From assembly GCF_008298035.1 (NCBI RefSeq), contig NZ_CP042910.1, forward strand, positions 6,386,001 through 6,450,000: a stretch of DNA of 64,000 nucleotides, in the 5' to 3' direction. The translations under genes were made by a program, and so were the position numbers. A model generated the notes under the pieces. The model did not search any database, was not told the DNA's origin, and worked only from the letters and a program-made list of their open reading frames with translations. Below, in pieces: positions 56,955 to 64,000 of the stretch. Positions within the stretch are counted from its first letter, which is position 1, and each line of letters begins with the position of its first letter. The DNA is from Gimesia maris. Its GTDB lineage: Bacteria > Planctomycetota > Planctomycetia > Planctomycetales > Planctomycetaceae.

Positions 56955-57317
56955 CTACTGAATTTCAATGTGGCCTGACCTAAAACGGAATGAAGGCTCC
57001 TGGAAGTCCAGATCATAGATTCGATACCAGACATTCTCCCATTGCTGTGAGCGAACATTTTCCAGAATCAAATGTGAAAACTGCAACAGACGCAATCCCA
57101 TTTCAGGAAGCTTGCATTCAGTTACCTTTTTCAGTCGGATTACAGCCGAACGTTCAGGCTGTGACGTACAGGAGACAGTCAATTTTACTGTGGGAGAACG
57201 ACGGTCGTGCCAGTCGATCGCAATGTCAGAGACATCTGAAAAATCATACCAGGGGAAATTTTCAATCAATTCGTCATTGATCAGAAATGTTGTTCCCGGT
57301 TTCAGTTGAAAACTCAT
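56955..57317 (-). CDS. Hypothetical protein
   Basis: 120 aa from ATG 57317, which has a GGGAGGGGG site. Beta-rich: FQLKPGTTFLINDELIENF, DIAIDWHDRRSPTVKLTVSC, VWYRIYDLDFQ. The start lies 44 bp inside the end of the upstream gene in another frame, which suggests coupled expression. Family not recognised; possibly a partner of the 57274 protein. Confidence 0.62.
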   Translation of the reverse strand: MSFQLKPGTTFLINDELIENFPWYDFSDVSDIAIDWHDRRSPTVKLTVSCTSQPERSAVIRLKKVTECKLPEMGLRLLQFSHLILENVRSQQWENVWYRIYDLDFQEPSFRFRSGHIEIQ

Positions 57318-57612
57318 CAGAATCCCCCTCCCGCTTCCCATTTACGTAATGTTCGTGCTCCTGGCTTGCGCTGGTGAAGCGTCCAATAAACCGGGGGCTG
57401 CGCTGATACTCTTTCCGGGGTAGGAAATACTGCTGATCGATGGCCCAGTCGTAAACGCCGGTATCTAAGGGGTAACGGGTTAAAATTCCCGTCAATTGAT
57501 GCCGGGTTATCCAGATTTCTGCTTTCGCTCTGGATGAAAACAGACCACCGCTAAATTGTGCGGCTTCACCATGAAATACCCAGATCGAGTCAGGATTATG
57601 AATTGGCGGCAT
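57274..57612 (-). CDS. Small conserved-type protein (DUF7710-like)
   Basis: 112 aa from ATG 57612 (the frame is open to 57696). WVFHGEAAQFSGGLFSSRAK, IWITRHQLTGILTRYPLDTG and VYDWAIDQQYF, then PRFIGRFTSASQEHEHY, resemble, from memory, a family of small stand-alone proteins annotated as DUF7710 in many bacteria. No catalytic residues are evident. First gene of a tight four-gene run with two overlaps or near-overlaps. Confidence 0.65.
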   Translation of the reverse strand: MPPIHNPDSIWVFHGEAAQFSGGLFSSRAKAEIWITRHQLTGILTRYPLDTGVYDWAIDQQYFLPRKEYQRSPRFIGRFTSASQEHEHYVNGKREGDSDEFSTETGNNISDQ

Positions 57613-57788
57613 AAGTAAAATCTTTAAACTGGCCCCTGCATACTTTCTCCATTCGACTTTCCAAATTCTTCGATGACTGCAATATAGAATTGACATGCAT
57701 CGAATGAAAATGTTCGCGATGAGCCAGAGTTGATGTTATCAATTTTCACAAAAAATAACAGCAATCAATTTCAACCGACTGCAACTGG

Positions 57789-58436
57789 TCAGGCCTTGAG
57801 CGGAGCGGTGGGCAATCTCTTCTGCGTCTTCCGCTCAGCTTTTTTCCAGAGATAAACATCCAGGGGAGGCAGGTTCCATAATACCAGTTCTCGACTCTGG
57901 GGGGTACCGAAACAGTCTGCGGCGAGTTCACAGACATTGTTGCGAAACTGATACGTGACGAATGCGCCACCCGGGGCCAGTACCTGATAAATGGTCTGAA
58001 TCAGCTGACGACCTTCTTCGGGAGTCATCACCGAAAAGGGAACGCCGGAGACAATCACCTCGGGGGCGGGAAACTTCTTCTGCTGCAAAATTGATTTGAG
58101 CGCCAGGGCAGAGTTTTCCACAACCGTCACACGGGGATCTGCAAACTCCTGCAGGCGCGCCACAAACTCTGAAACCACTTCCACGCAAAGAAGTTGAGAG
58201 TCTGCCGGCATTGCCTCCAGCAGGGCTCTTGTGGTTTCCCCTGTCCCCGGGCCAAGTTCCACCACGCAGCGGGCCGTCTGCAGGCAGGCCAGGGAACTCA
58301 GTTTTCGCTGCAGGTAAACTGAACTTGGAACGAATGAAGCAACCTGCAACGGGTTCTCAAAGAACCCCCGGAGAAAACAGGGAATCACCGACGGTCGCGA
58401 TGCCGACTCCTGTGATGAAAGTTGAGTACTGCTCAT
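57789..58436 (-). CDS. Class I SAM-dependent methyltransferase
   Basis: 215 aa. SAM-binding motif I VVELGPGTGETTRALLEAM (about 58-76) and acidic motif II (LLCVEVVSEF) are clear; motif IV reads EVIVSGVPFSVM, and GGAFVTYQF follows. The opening FLRGFFENPLQVASFVPSS is typical of phospholipid N-methyltransferases (PmtA) and rRNA adenine-dimethylase relatives. Most likely a phospholipid methyltransferase. Monocistronic. Confidence 0.85.
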   Translation of the reverse strand: MSSTQLSSQESASRPSVIPCFLRGFFENPLQVASFVPSSVYLQRKLSSLACLQTARCVVELGPGTGETTRALLEAMPADSQLLCVEVVSEFVARLQEFADPRVTVVENSALALKSILQQKKFPAPEVIVSGVPFSVMTPEEGRQLIQTIYQVLAPGGAFVTYQFRNNVCELAADCFGTPQSRELVLWNLPPLDVYLWKKAERKTQKRLPTAPLKA

Positions 58437-58559
58437 CTCTTGAATCCTGGTTAGTTGGAATGAAAAAGTTTAGATTGCATCAGAGTTCAAATTTAATTGA
58501 ACCAGTACTCATCTTCCAGTCCTGAAAATTGATTTTTGGTTTGACCCTTTTAAGGGCTG

Positions 58560-58859
58560 CTATTGCTTATCACGCAGAGCATCGATCAGTTCAGCCTTCT
58601 TCATTTTGCTGCGACCTTGAATGTTGTTCTCTGCTGCCAGATTCTGCAGCTCGTCGACCGTCCGGTCTTCCAGCCTCGAATTGGGGTTTCCCGTACCCTG
58701 CGTCGTTTGATTGGGTGTCTTACCGGCCTGCCGTCTCTGTTTATTGACGGTCCGGGCAGCAATCTCTTCGGCTTTGTCTTCCGAACGGCCTCGGTCAAGC
58801 GCACTCTCTTTAATGTGCTGATACTGTCTCTCATCTTTCTCATTCCATGCTGTAGGCAT
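58560..58859 (-). CDS. Small charged protein with Rho-N/SAP-like C-terminus
   Basis: 99 aa. AGGAGTAAGGG precedes the ATG. The N-terminus MPTAWNEKDERQYQHIK and the block EDKAEEIAARTVNKQRRQ are typical of small proteins loosely named plasmid-stabilisation proteins; residues 63-99 (RTVDELQNLAAENNI, SKMKKAELIDALR) form a Rho N-terminal or SAP-like helix-turn-helix that may bind nucleic acid. Often stress-induced in other bacteria. No plasmid context here. Confidence 0.8.
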   Translation of the reverse strand: MPTAWNEKDERQYQHIKESALDRGRSEDKAEEIAARTVNKQRRQAGKTPNQTTQGTGNPNSRLEDRTVDELQNLAAENNIQGRSKMKKAELIDALRDKQ

Positions 58860-59102
58860 AACCCTTACTCCTGTTCAGGCGGGTTGCAATGTTTGAAGCT
58901 GTACTATTGAAGCACCAAGATAATTTCGCACATTTTGTGCCAAAACAACGGTTCATTAAATAAGAAAGCAGGGGATTCCCCCTGGCATTGCAAAACAGGG
59001 GTCGAACCGGACGAGCATCTCCGATGCAGAAGCAATTAACGGATTTGGCAGGGAATGTCGTCACTGCTTGGTCGTAAACCACTCTGGTGGACGAGGAACC
59101 AG

Positions 59103-60416
59103 TTATTCCTGCTTTTGATTTCTGAGAAAGAGCCACTCACCGAGAAATATCAGTAGCAGCCCCGGGAGAGCAATCATAATTACCAGGGGGTCAGACTGAA
59201 CTTTTACGATGATAAAAGCAATCAGCACGATGACATCCAGCAGCATGGCAGTAATCAGGATTGTTGCACTGGCACTGACTTCCTTGCGGAGATATCGAAA
59301 GACGCCCCAGTGTATGGCAATATCCATAATGATATAAAAAATGGCTCCCAGCGAAGCAATGCGGCTCAAGTCAAAGAGGATGGTAAAAATAATCGCCAGT
59401 ACGACTGTATAAACCAGCGTATGCTTCTGAATGTCTCCCGGCATCCCGAAATGAGAATGGGGCACCAGCTTCATATCCGTAAGCATGGCAAGCATGCGTG
59501 AAACCGCAAATACGCTGGCGATCACTCCCGATACGGTCGCCACAATTGCAAACACGACAGTAAACCAGAGTCCATACTCTCCAAAGGCTGGCTGGGCAGC
59601 ACGTGCCAGCGAATAATCTCTGGCTTTGACAATCTCATCGATCGAAAGTGTTCCCCTGATTGCGAGAGTCACCAGCATATATAAGCCGAGGCAGAGGCAA
59701 ATCGAAATCGTAATTGCCCGACCTACATTTTTGTGAGGATCTTTAATCTCACTACCACTGTTTGTGATCGTGGTGAATCCTTTGAAGGCCAGGATGGCAA
59801 GCGCAACGCCACCCAGAAAGCCTCCAGGCCCCGATTGAGCAGATGCAGACGAACTGTTTTCGAAGGAGAACCCGGCTGCCCAAATTCCGCCGACAGCGAA
59901 AATAGCAATGCCGGCAATTTTGATAAATGCAGTAATATAAGAAATGGATTCAATGTACTGATTGCTGAGGATATTAATCAGGAATGCAAAGCCCAGTAAA
60001 CCAACCCCCAGTACCACGATCAGCCACTCGCTGTTTTCAACCTGAAACAACTGCAGGGTGTAAGTTCCAAAAGTGCGGGCGACCAGGCTCTCATTGATGA
60101 TCATGGAGAAATACATCAACAGGGCGCAGGCCCCTGTCATGGTGGACTTACCATAAGCCTGTTTGAGAAACATGGCGATGCCACCTGCCGAGGGATAAGC
60201 GTTTGCCAGCTTCACATAAGAATACGCACTGAAGCCTGCGATGATTCCCGCCGCCAGGAAGGCAAGTGGAAACCAGGACTGTGCCAGTTCAGCCACCTGT
60301 CCTGTGAGAGCAAAGATACCGGCGCCAATCATGACGCCAATTCCCATCGCGACAGCGCCGGTTAATGTGAGACTGTTTTTCTGGTAATCGGGTGAAGACT
60401 CGCTCGCATGTTCCAT
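59103..60416 (-). CDS. APC-family amino-acid permease
   Basis: 437 aa with about 12 membrane helices. The first helix has GIGVMIGAGIFALTGQ, the substrate-binding unwound segment of the APC fold, and YPSAGGIAMFLKQAYG and FKGFTTITNSGSEIKDP fit amino-acid or polyamine transporters. It is 27 nt downstream of the persulfide dioxygenase gene, suggesting supply of cysteine or another sulfur amino acid, or coregulation with sulfur metabolism. The last gene of the operon; no hairpin terminator was found behind it. Confidence 0.9.
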   Translation of the reverse strand: MEHASESSPDYQKNSLTLTGAVAMGIGVMIGAGIFALTGQVAELAQSWFPLAFLAAGIIAGFSAYSYVKLANAYPSAGGIAMFLKQAYGKSTMTGACALLMYFSMIINESLVARTFGTYTLQLFQVENSEWLIVVLGVGLLGFAFLINILSNQYIESISYITAFIKIAGIAIFAVGGIWAAGFSFENSSSASAQSGPGGFLGGVALAILAFKGFTTITNSGSEIKDPHKNVGRAITISICLCLGLYMLVTLAIRGTLSIDEIVKARDYSLARAAQPAFGEYGLWFTVVFAIVATVSGVIASVFAVSRMLAMLTDMKLVPHSHFGMPGDIQKHTLVYTVVLAIIFTILFDLSRIASLGAIFYIIMDIAIHWGVFRYLRKEVSASATILITAMLLDVIVLIAFIIVKVQSDPLVIMIALPGLLLIFLGEWLFLRNQKQE

Positions 60417-60443
60417 TCTACCATGTGTTCTTTACTGACAATT

Positions 60444-61859
60444 TCAATTCGATTTTTTTGTGACAGGTAACTCCGCTGCCTGCCAGGCAGACATGCCTCC
60501 GATGATATTGGTGACATCTTCCACACCTTTCCTTTTCAGAAAGGAGGAAGCGATCGAGGCGCGGTATCCCGAACCACAGATGACAGCCACTGGTTTATCC
60601 GACTCCAGTTCACCAACCCTCTCCTGCAAAGTACCTCCATGAATATGTAAGGCTCCCTCGATATGTCCTTGATTCCATTCCTGATCGGTACGAACATCCA
60701 GCACGGTCAACTGGTCCTGTTGCGAAAGCTTTTCCTGCAATTGATGGACGGACATTGTTTTCAGTTTTCCCAAGGGATAGCCGGCGGTTTCCCAGGAATT
60801 AATGCCGCCTTCCAGATATCCCTGCAGATCATCAAAGCCGACCCGCAACAGGTGCCATACGACATCTTTGACCTGCACCTCGTCATCCACGATGAGCAGG
60901 ACGGGGCGATCATAGGGTAAGACCCAGCCTGCCCAAACCGGAAGATTGGAGCCGAACGGGATATTGATCGATTCGGGAATATGAGCCGCGGCAAAAGCTT
61001 CTTTGGAACGCACATCCAGAATCAGACAGTCTTCACAGACGCGCTGATGAATCTGATCTGCCTGCCAGCGCTCGAGCCCCGGCAATTTCGGGCCGATGAT
61101 GGCCGGCCCTTCTTTATTCACTTGTTTCATCCGTTTAAAATAGGGAGGCGAAAGCGGCATGTCTTCCAGCAACTGGTCGATCCATTCTTCCACAGGAGCT
61201 TGTTTGAAAGCCTCGCTAAAATGCCGCTCGTATCCCAGCGTGGATGATCGGCGGGAACCGATGGCTTTTCCACACAGGGAACCAGCGCCATGAGCGGGAT
61301 AGATTTCCGTATAATCGGGGACTCCCTCCAGTTGATTGAAGACACTGTCATAAAGCTGACGGGCGAGTTTCTGTTTTTCCTCTTCCCCCAACAGGTCGGG
61401 ACGCCCGACATCGCCTACAAACAGAAAATCGCCGGTGAACATGCACCAGGGTGACGTTTCACTGCGTGATTGATCAAACAGCAACACTGCCAGATGCTCG
61501 GGCGTATGTCCGGGAACATGCCGGAACTCCAGCTTCAAGTCCCCCATTTGAATCGAATCAGATTCTTTTACCTGCCGATCCGCGAAAGACTGATTCCAGT
61601 CTGCACCACCATAAGACGAACAATAGATCAGAGGCTGGTCATCCAGACGCGTTTTTAACTCGCGCGAACCGCAGACAAAATCAGCGTGAATATGCGTCTC
61701 GATGATATGCCTGATATGCAAATCGTGTTCTCGGGCATAATCAATGAAGTCGTCGACATCACGCGTGGGATCAATTACCACGGCTTCACCTGTTTTTTCA
61801 TCTCCAATCAGATAGGAAACGATAGCGAGCCCTGGAACAAATCGTTCGTAAAACTTCAT
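60444..61859 (-). CDS. Persulfide dioxygenase-rhodanese fusion (ETHE1/CstB-like)
   Basis: 471 aa from ATG 61859 (AAGG upstream; TTG 61889 is less likely). The N-terminal metallo-beta-lactamase domain has THIHADF, PGHTPEH and FTGDFLF: His56, His118 and Asp144 are the three iron ligands of mono-iron persulfide dioxygenases. The usual second His of HxHxDH is Phe61, as fits a single-metal site. Two rhodanese domains follow: the first lacks a catalytic Cys (LIVDDEV), the second has VICGSGYRAS with Cys. It should oxidise glutathione or CoA persulfide to sulfite and transfer sulfur. Confidence 0.9.
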   Translation of the reverse strand: MKFYERFVPGLAIVSYLIGDEKTGEAVVIDPTRDVDDFIDYAREHDLHIRHIIETHIHADFVCGSRELKTRLDDQPLIYCSSYGGADWNQSFADRQVKESDSIQMGDLKLEFRHVPGHTPEHLAVLLFDQSRSETSPWCMFTGDFLFVGDVGRPDLLGEEEKQKLARQLYDSVFNQLEGVPDYTEIYPAHGAGSLCGKAIGSRRSSTLGYERHFSEAFKQAPVEEWIDQLLEDMPLSPPYFKRMKQVNKEGPAIIGPKLPGLERWQADQIHQRVCEDCLILDVRSKEAFAAAHIPESINIPFGSNLPVWAGWVLPYDRPVLLIVDDEVQVKDVVWHLLRVGFDDLQGYLEGGINSWETAGYPLGKLKTMSVHQLQEKLSQQDQLTVLDVRTDQEWNQGHIEGALHIHGGTLQERVGELESDKPVAVICGSGYRASIASSFLKRKGVEDVTNIIGGMSAWQAAELPVTKKSN

Positions 61860-61892
61860 GACAGATAAACCTTCTATTGCTTCAGTCAAAAT

Positions 61893-62342
61893 TCAATTGG
61901 AGTGAGTATCGACGTATTTTTTCACGAACTCAATCAACTCGGGCTTCTCGCATTCGAACCCCATCTCTTCGGCCTTCTGCAGAGTCTGTTCGCCACTCAT
62001 TCCCTGTTTGACCGCCAGATCCATCATCACCATGGCACCCGCTCGTTTACCACTTTTACAATGGGCAAAAATGGGCTTAGGGAGAGCCTCATACTGTTCC
62101 CGAAACTGATCGACGAGTGATTCATCCAGTGAATTCATCGAGACGGGAATATGCAGATACTCCATATCTGCTCCCTTCACGATTTGCTCCTCGGCCTGGG
62201 GGTTAATCGGCTGGTCTTTTTCGTGAGGTGCACGGAAATTAACGATGGTCTTAAAGCCATTCTTTCCGAATTCGTAGATCTCCTTATGATTGGGCTGTGG
62301 ACCGACGGTTACTTCTTCATTAATTTTCATTGTGCCTTCCAT
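61893..62342 (-). CDS. DUF442-family phosphatase-like protein with intact Cys
   Basis: 149 aa, no signal peptide. GGGAGA precedes the ATG. VTVGPQPNHKEIYEFGKNGF, KTIVNFRAPHE, YLHIPVSMNSL and the P-loop AHCKSGKRAG with Cys95 and Arg100 mark the DUF442 (Blh N-terminal-like) family. In other bacteria this domain is fused to a persulfide-dioxygenase-type domain; here it is a separate gene 33 nt before one. It leads the sulfur operon. Reaction unproven; persulfide or phosphate chemistry at the Cys is likely. Confidence 0.85.
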   Translation of the reverse strand: MEGTMKINEEVTVGPQPNHKEIYEFGKNGFKTIVNFRAPHEKDQPINPQAEEQIVKGADMEYLHIPVSMNSLDESLVDQFREQYEALPKPIFAHCKSGKRAGAMVMMDLAVKQGMSGEQTLQKAEEMGFECEKPELIEFVKKYVDTHSN

Positions 62343-62682
62343 CTTTGATTCTCCCTGTTAATGATCAAATAGTTCGTACCATTACAGGTCGCATAGAATT
62401 GCAAAACGCATGCCAGCGATTCATTCAGTGACAAACCATTTCATTTACAGGGAAATTGAAACGAGGAGAACGAAACAGTGAGAGTGATTGATATTCAGAT
62501 TGACTGATGAACTACCAGAATGGTCGTCGGACTACCGCCTGAGCTGGTTTTTTGAAACACATTGCGTGATATTTGTGGTTTCAATACGCCTAACCTGATG
62601 TGTGGTCATTCTCGCTTGGCTATCTGCAGAGTATAGTATGACTTACGGTACTGACCTTTGGTCTTTTTCAGGGAGTTCGCTC
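62343..62682. other. Divergent intergenic region
   Basis: 340 bases between the sulfur operon and the secreted protein gene. A TATAGT at 62632-62637 might be a -10 for the latter but lacks a spaced -35. No RNA gene or repeat seen. Confidence 0.35.
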
Positions 62683-63936
62683 ATGCGTTATAAGTTGCTA
62701 CTCATCGTCTTTTTTGGAACATTCCCGCTATCCACGCAACTGGCGAGCGCAGCACCACTGGCGGAGGAGTACCTGAGAACAGGCCAGTTGAGCGAGGGTG
62801 CGACTGCGCTTCAGGCACATTTAAAAAAGTCTGCCGCGGATGACGAGGCCCGGTTCGGACTGGGAGTGATTCAGTTCTTCCAGTCTTTCGAACATCTGGG
62901 AACGAATTTCTACAACTATGGTCTGTTGACCCGGAGTGGTTTCGGGAATTTACCTGGTCGCGTCAGTGACTTCCTGCCAGCGAATCCAAGCCCCAAAACG
63001 CTTTCCTATACTGATTTTCGTCAGATTCTGCAAACTTGGGTCAATGATTTGAACGCAGCAGAGAAAACCCTGTCAGCCATCAAAGATCCAGATGTCAAAT
63101 TACCTCTGCCTGTGATGAGCATCAAAGTCAATCTGTTCGGTAATGGAACACTGGTTGATGGAAGCTACCTGATGGGCACTGTCAGGACTCCCGAAGAACA
63201 GAAGCTTGACAGTAAATTCGTCATTCAATTCGACCGCGGCGATGCAGACTGGCTGGCCGGTTATTGCAATTTCCTGTGTGCCTGGGGAGAAGTGCTGCTG
63301 GCAATTGACGGTCAGGAAATGTTCAACTGCACGGCTCATCTGTTTTTTGAAAAAGTGGAGACCCCCTATCCGTTTCTGGTGGAAGGCAATCGCAATTTTA
63401 ACAGCATCCTGGGAGGCCCACGAGGTTTCAACCGGCCGCTCATCTCCGACATTCTCGCATTTATTCATCTCTGGCGATTTGAACTCAAAGAACCGGAACG
63501 GATGAAAACAGCGCTGGCGCATCTGGAAGACATGCAGCGACATGCGAAATCGATGTGGAAATATTATCTGGCGGAGACCGACAACGAGAATGAATGGATT
63601 CCCAACCCAAACCAGACCGGCGTCCTCGAAATCAAAGTCACGCAGGAGATGGTGGATACCTGGCTGGTGGTTGTGGATGAAGCGGGAGAAGTGCTGCAGG
63701 GGAAGAAGCTGATTCCGTTCTGGCGCGGCAAACCGGGAACACAGGGCGTGAACCTGCGACGTGTATTTACCGAGCCGCGCAAAATTGACCCGTTTCTCTG
63801 GGTCCAGGGAACTGCGGCGGCCCCCTACCTGGAAAAAGGAACGATTACGGATTTCGCGAGCCCGGAAATGTGGGGACGCATTAACCGGACCTTTGGCAGA
63901 AACAACTTCTTCACGCTGGCGTTCTGGTTCAATTAA
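62683..63936 (+). CDS. Secreted protein of unknown function
   Basis: 417 aa from ATG 62683, with GGGAG 7 nt upstream. Signal peptide with cleavage near ASAAPL. Residues about 24-60 look like a tetratricopeptide-type helix pair (AEEYLRTGQLSEGATALQAH). The long middle part is aromatic-rich (NFYNYGLLTRSGFGN, RGDADWLAGYCNFLCAWGE) and the C-terminal part has ENEWIPNPNQTG, IPFWRGKPGTQGVN and FALAFWFN-like endings. I recognise no family. Single gene, convergent with the frame at the right edge. Confidence 0.65.
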   Translation: MRYKLLLIVFFGTFPLSTQLASAAPLAEEYLRTGQLSEGATALQAHLKKSAADDEARFGLGVIQFFQSFEHLGTNFYNYGLLTRSGFGNLPGRVSDFLPANPSPKTLSYTDFRQILQTWVNDLNAAEKTLSAIKDPDVKLPLPVMSIKVNLFGNGTLVDGSYLMGTVRTPEEQKLDSKFVIQFDRGDADWLAGYCNFLCAWGEVLLAIDGQEMFNCTAHLFFEKVETPYPFLVEGNRNFNSILGGPRGFNRPLISDILAFIHLWRFELKEPERMKTALAHLEDMQRHAKSMWKYYLAETDNENEWIPNPNQTGVLEIKVTQEMVDTWLVVVDEAGEVLQGKKLIPFWRGKPGTQGVNLRRVFTEPRKIDPFLWVQGTAAAPYLEKGTITDFASPEMWGRINRTFGRNNFFTLAFWFN

Positions 63937-64000
63937 ACGTTGCGATCTGAAGTTGCCGTTTCCAGACATTCGTCAAACAGCTGAGTGAGTTCCCCGCTGT
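63933..64000 (-). CDS. C-terminal end of a convergent gene (partial)
   Basis: The last 68 bases contain, on the minus strand, an open frame of 21 codons ending in TAA at 63933-63935: SGELTQLFDECLETATSDRNV. It reads like protein, overlaps the stop of the plus-strand gene by four bases, and would enter from beyond the right edge. Too short to assign. Confidence 0.35.
   Translation of the reverse strand, partial: SGELTQLFDECLETATSDRNV

Noticed and set aside
58981-59030. tRNA-like fragment on the minus strand (GGTTCGACCCC and a terminal CCA)
   Set aside because: The T-arm stem does not pair and no anticodon or D arm can be built; probably chance similarity.
63100-63969. 289-aa minus-strand open frame
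   Set aside because: Antisense to the secreted protein gene at 62683, which has a signal peptide and ribosome site.

Overview
The window looks like chromosomal DNA of a planctomycete, most likely a Gimesia-like member of the Planctomycetaceae. This is inferred from style, not from a database match: two secreted type I sulfatases, a Tat-exported Gfo/Idh/MocA oxidoreductase, LamG and SUMF1-type secreted proteins, many short secreted or lipid-anchored proteins of unknown function, GC content near 50 percent, and a KDO synthase gene (kdsA) that implies a Gram-negative outer membrane. There is no rRNA, CRISPR array or prophage. The only clear mobile DNA is one IS4-type insertion sequence.

Layout. 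1-7229 (minus strand) is a five-gene export operon: MarR regulator, very large TolC-like protein, membrane-fusion adaptor with C-terminal EF-hands, MacB/LolD-type ATPase, and MacB-type permease cut by the left edge. 7480-16290 holds a secreted sulfatase, small orphan proteins, a TIM-barrel epimerase-like protein, ribosomal protein S1, a secreted SUMF1-domain protein without FGE catalytic cysteines, an isochorismatase-like hydrolase and a class V aminotransferase. tRNA-Asp(GTC) is at 16548. 16823-23643 is mostly accessory: a short-chain dehydrogenase, a glycine-zipper protein behind a sigma-54-like promoter, HEAT and LamG secreted proteins, and small membrane proteins. 23668-26345 encodes a type II NADH dehydrogenase and an HPPD-like dioxygenase. 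26656-37040 is a catabolic region (second sulfatase, RraA-like protein and IclR regulator; divergent M81 MlrC-like protein and enolase-superfamily dehydratase; mannonate-dehydratase-like protein; formate-THF ligase). An IS4 element sits in it, inside a palindromic MITE-like repeat.

37326-50785 carries a Pro/Tyr-rich secreted protein, a Tat-exported oxidoreductase, a PAS-GAF-receiver protein, a lipid kinase gene followed by kdsA, a lipoprotein followed by a bile-acid-symporter-like transporter, an XRE-cupin regulator divergent from the threonine-to-glycine operon tdh-kbl, and an ExbB/ExbD-like pair with a long coiled coil. 51032-54588 has an archaeal-type phosphoglycerate mutase and a glutamine amidotransferase/glycosyltransferase pair. 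54589-58859 contains a possible small RNA, a secreted DUF442-like pseudophosphatase, four tightly packed orphan genes, a methyltransferase and a Rho-N-like small protein. 59103-62342 is a DUF442 phosphatase / persulfide dioxygenase-rhodanese / amino-acid permease operon that looks built for sulfane-sulfur handling. The right end has a secreted protein of unknown function and the probable tail of a convergent gene.

The observations most worth following: EF-hands on an efflux adaptor and its 137-bp overlap with the TolC gene; a dispersed repeat of about 49 bp found three times in the same orientation just downstream of stop codons; an orphan promoter-terminator unit (candidate sRNA); paired active and inactive DUF442 proteins; a sulfatase with CSPSL in place of CxPSR; the SUMF1 protein without FGE cysteines; and the IS4 insertion inside a MITE.
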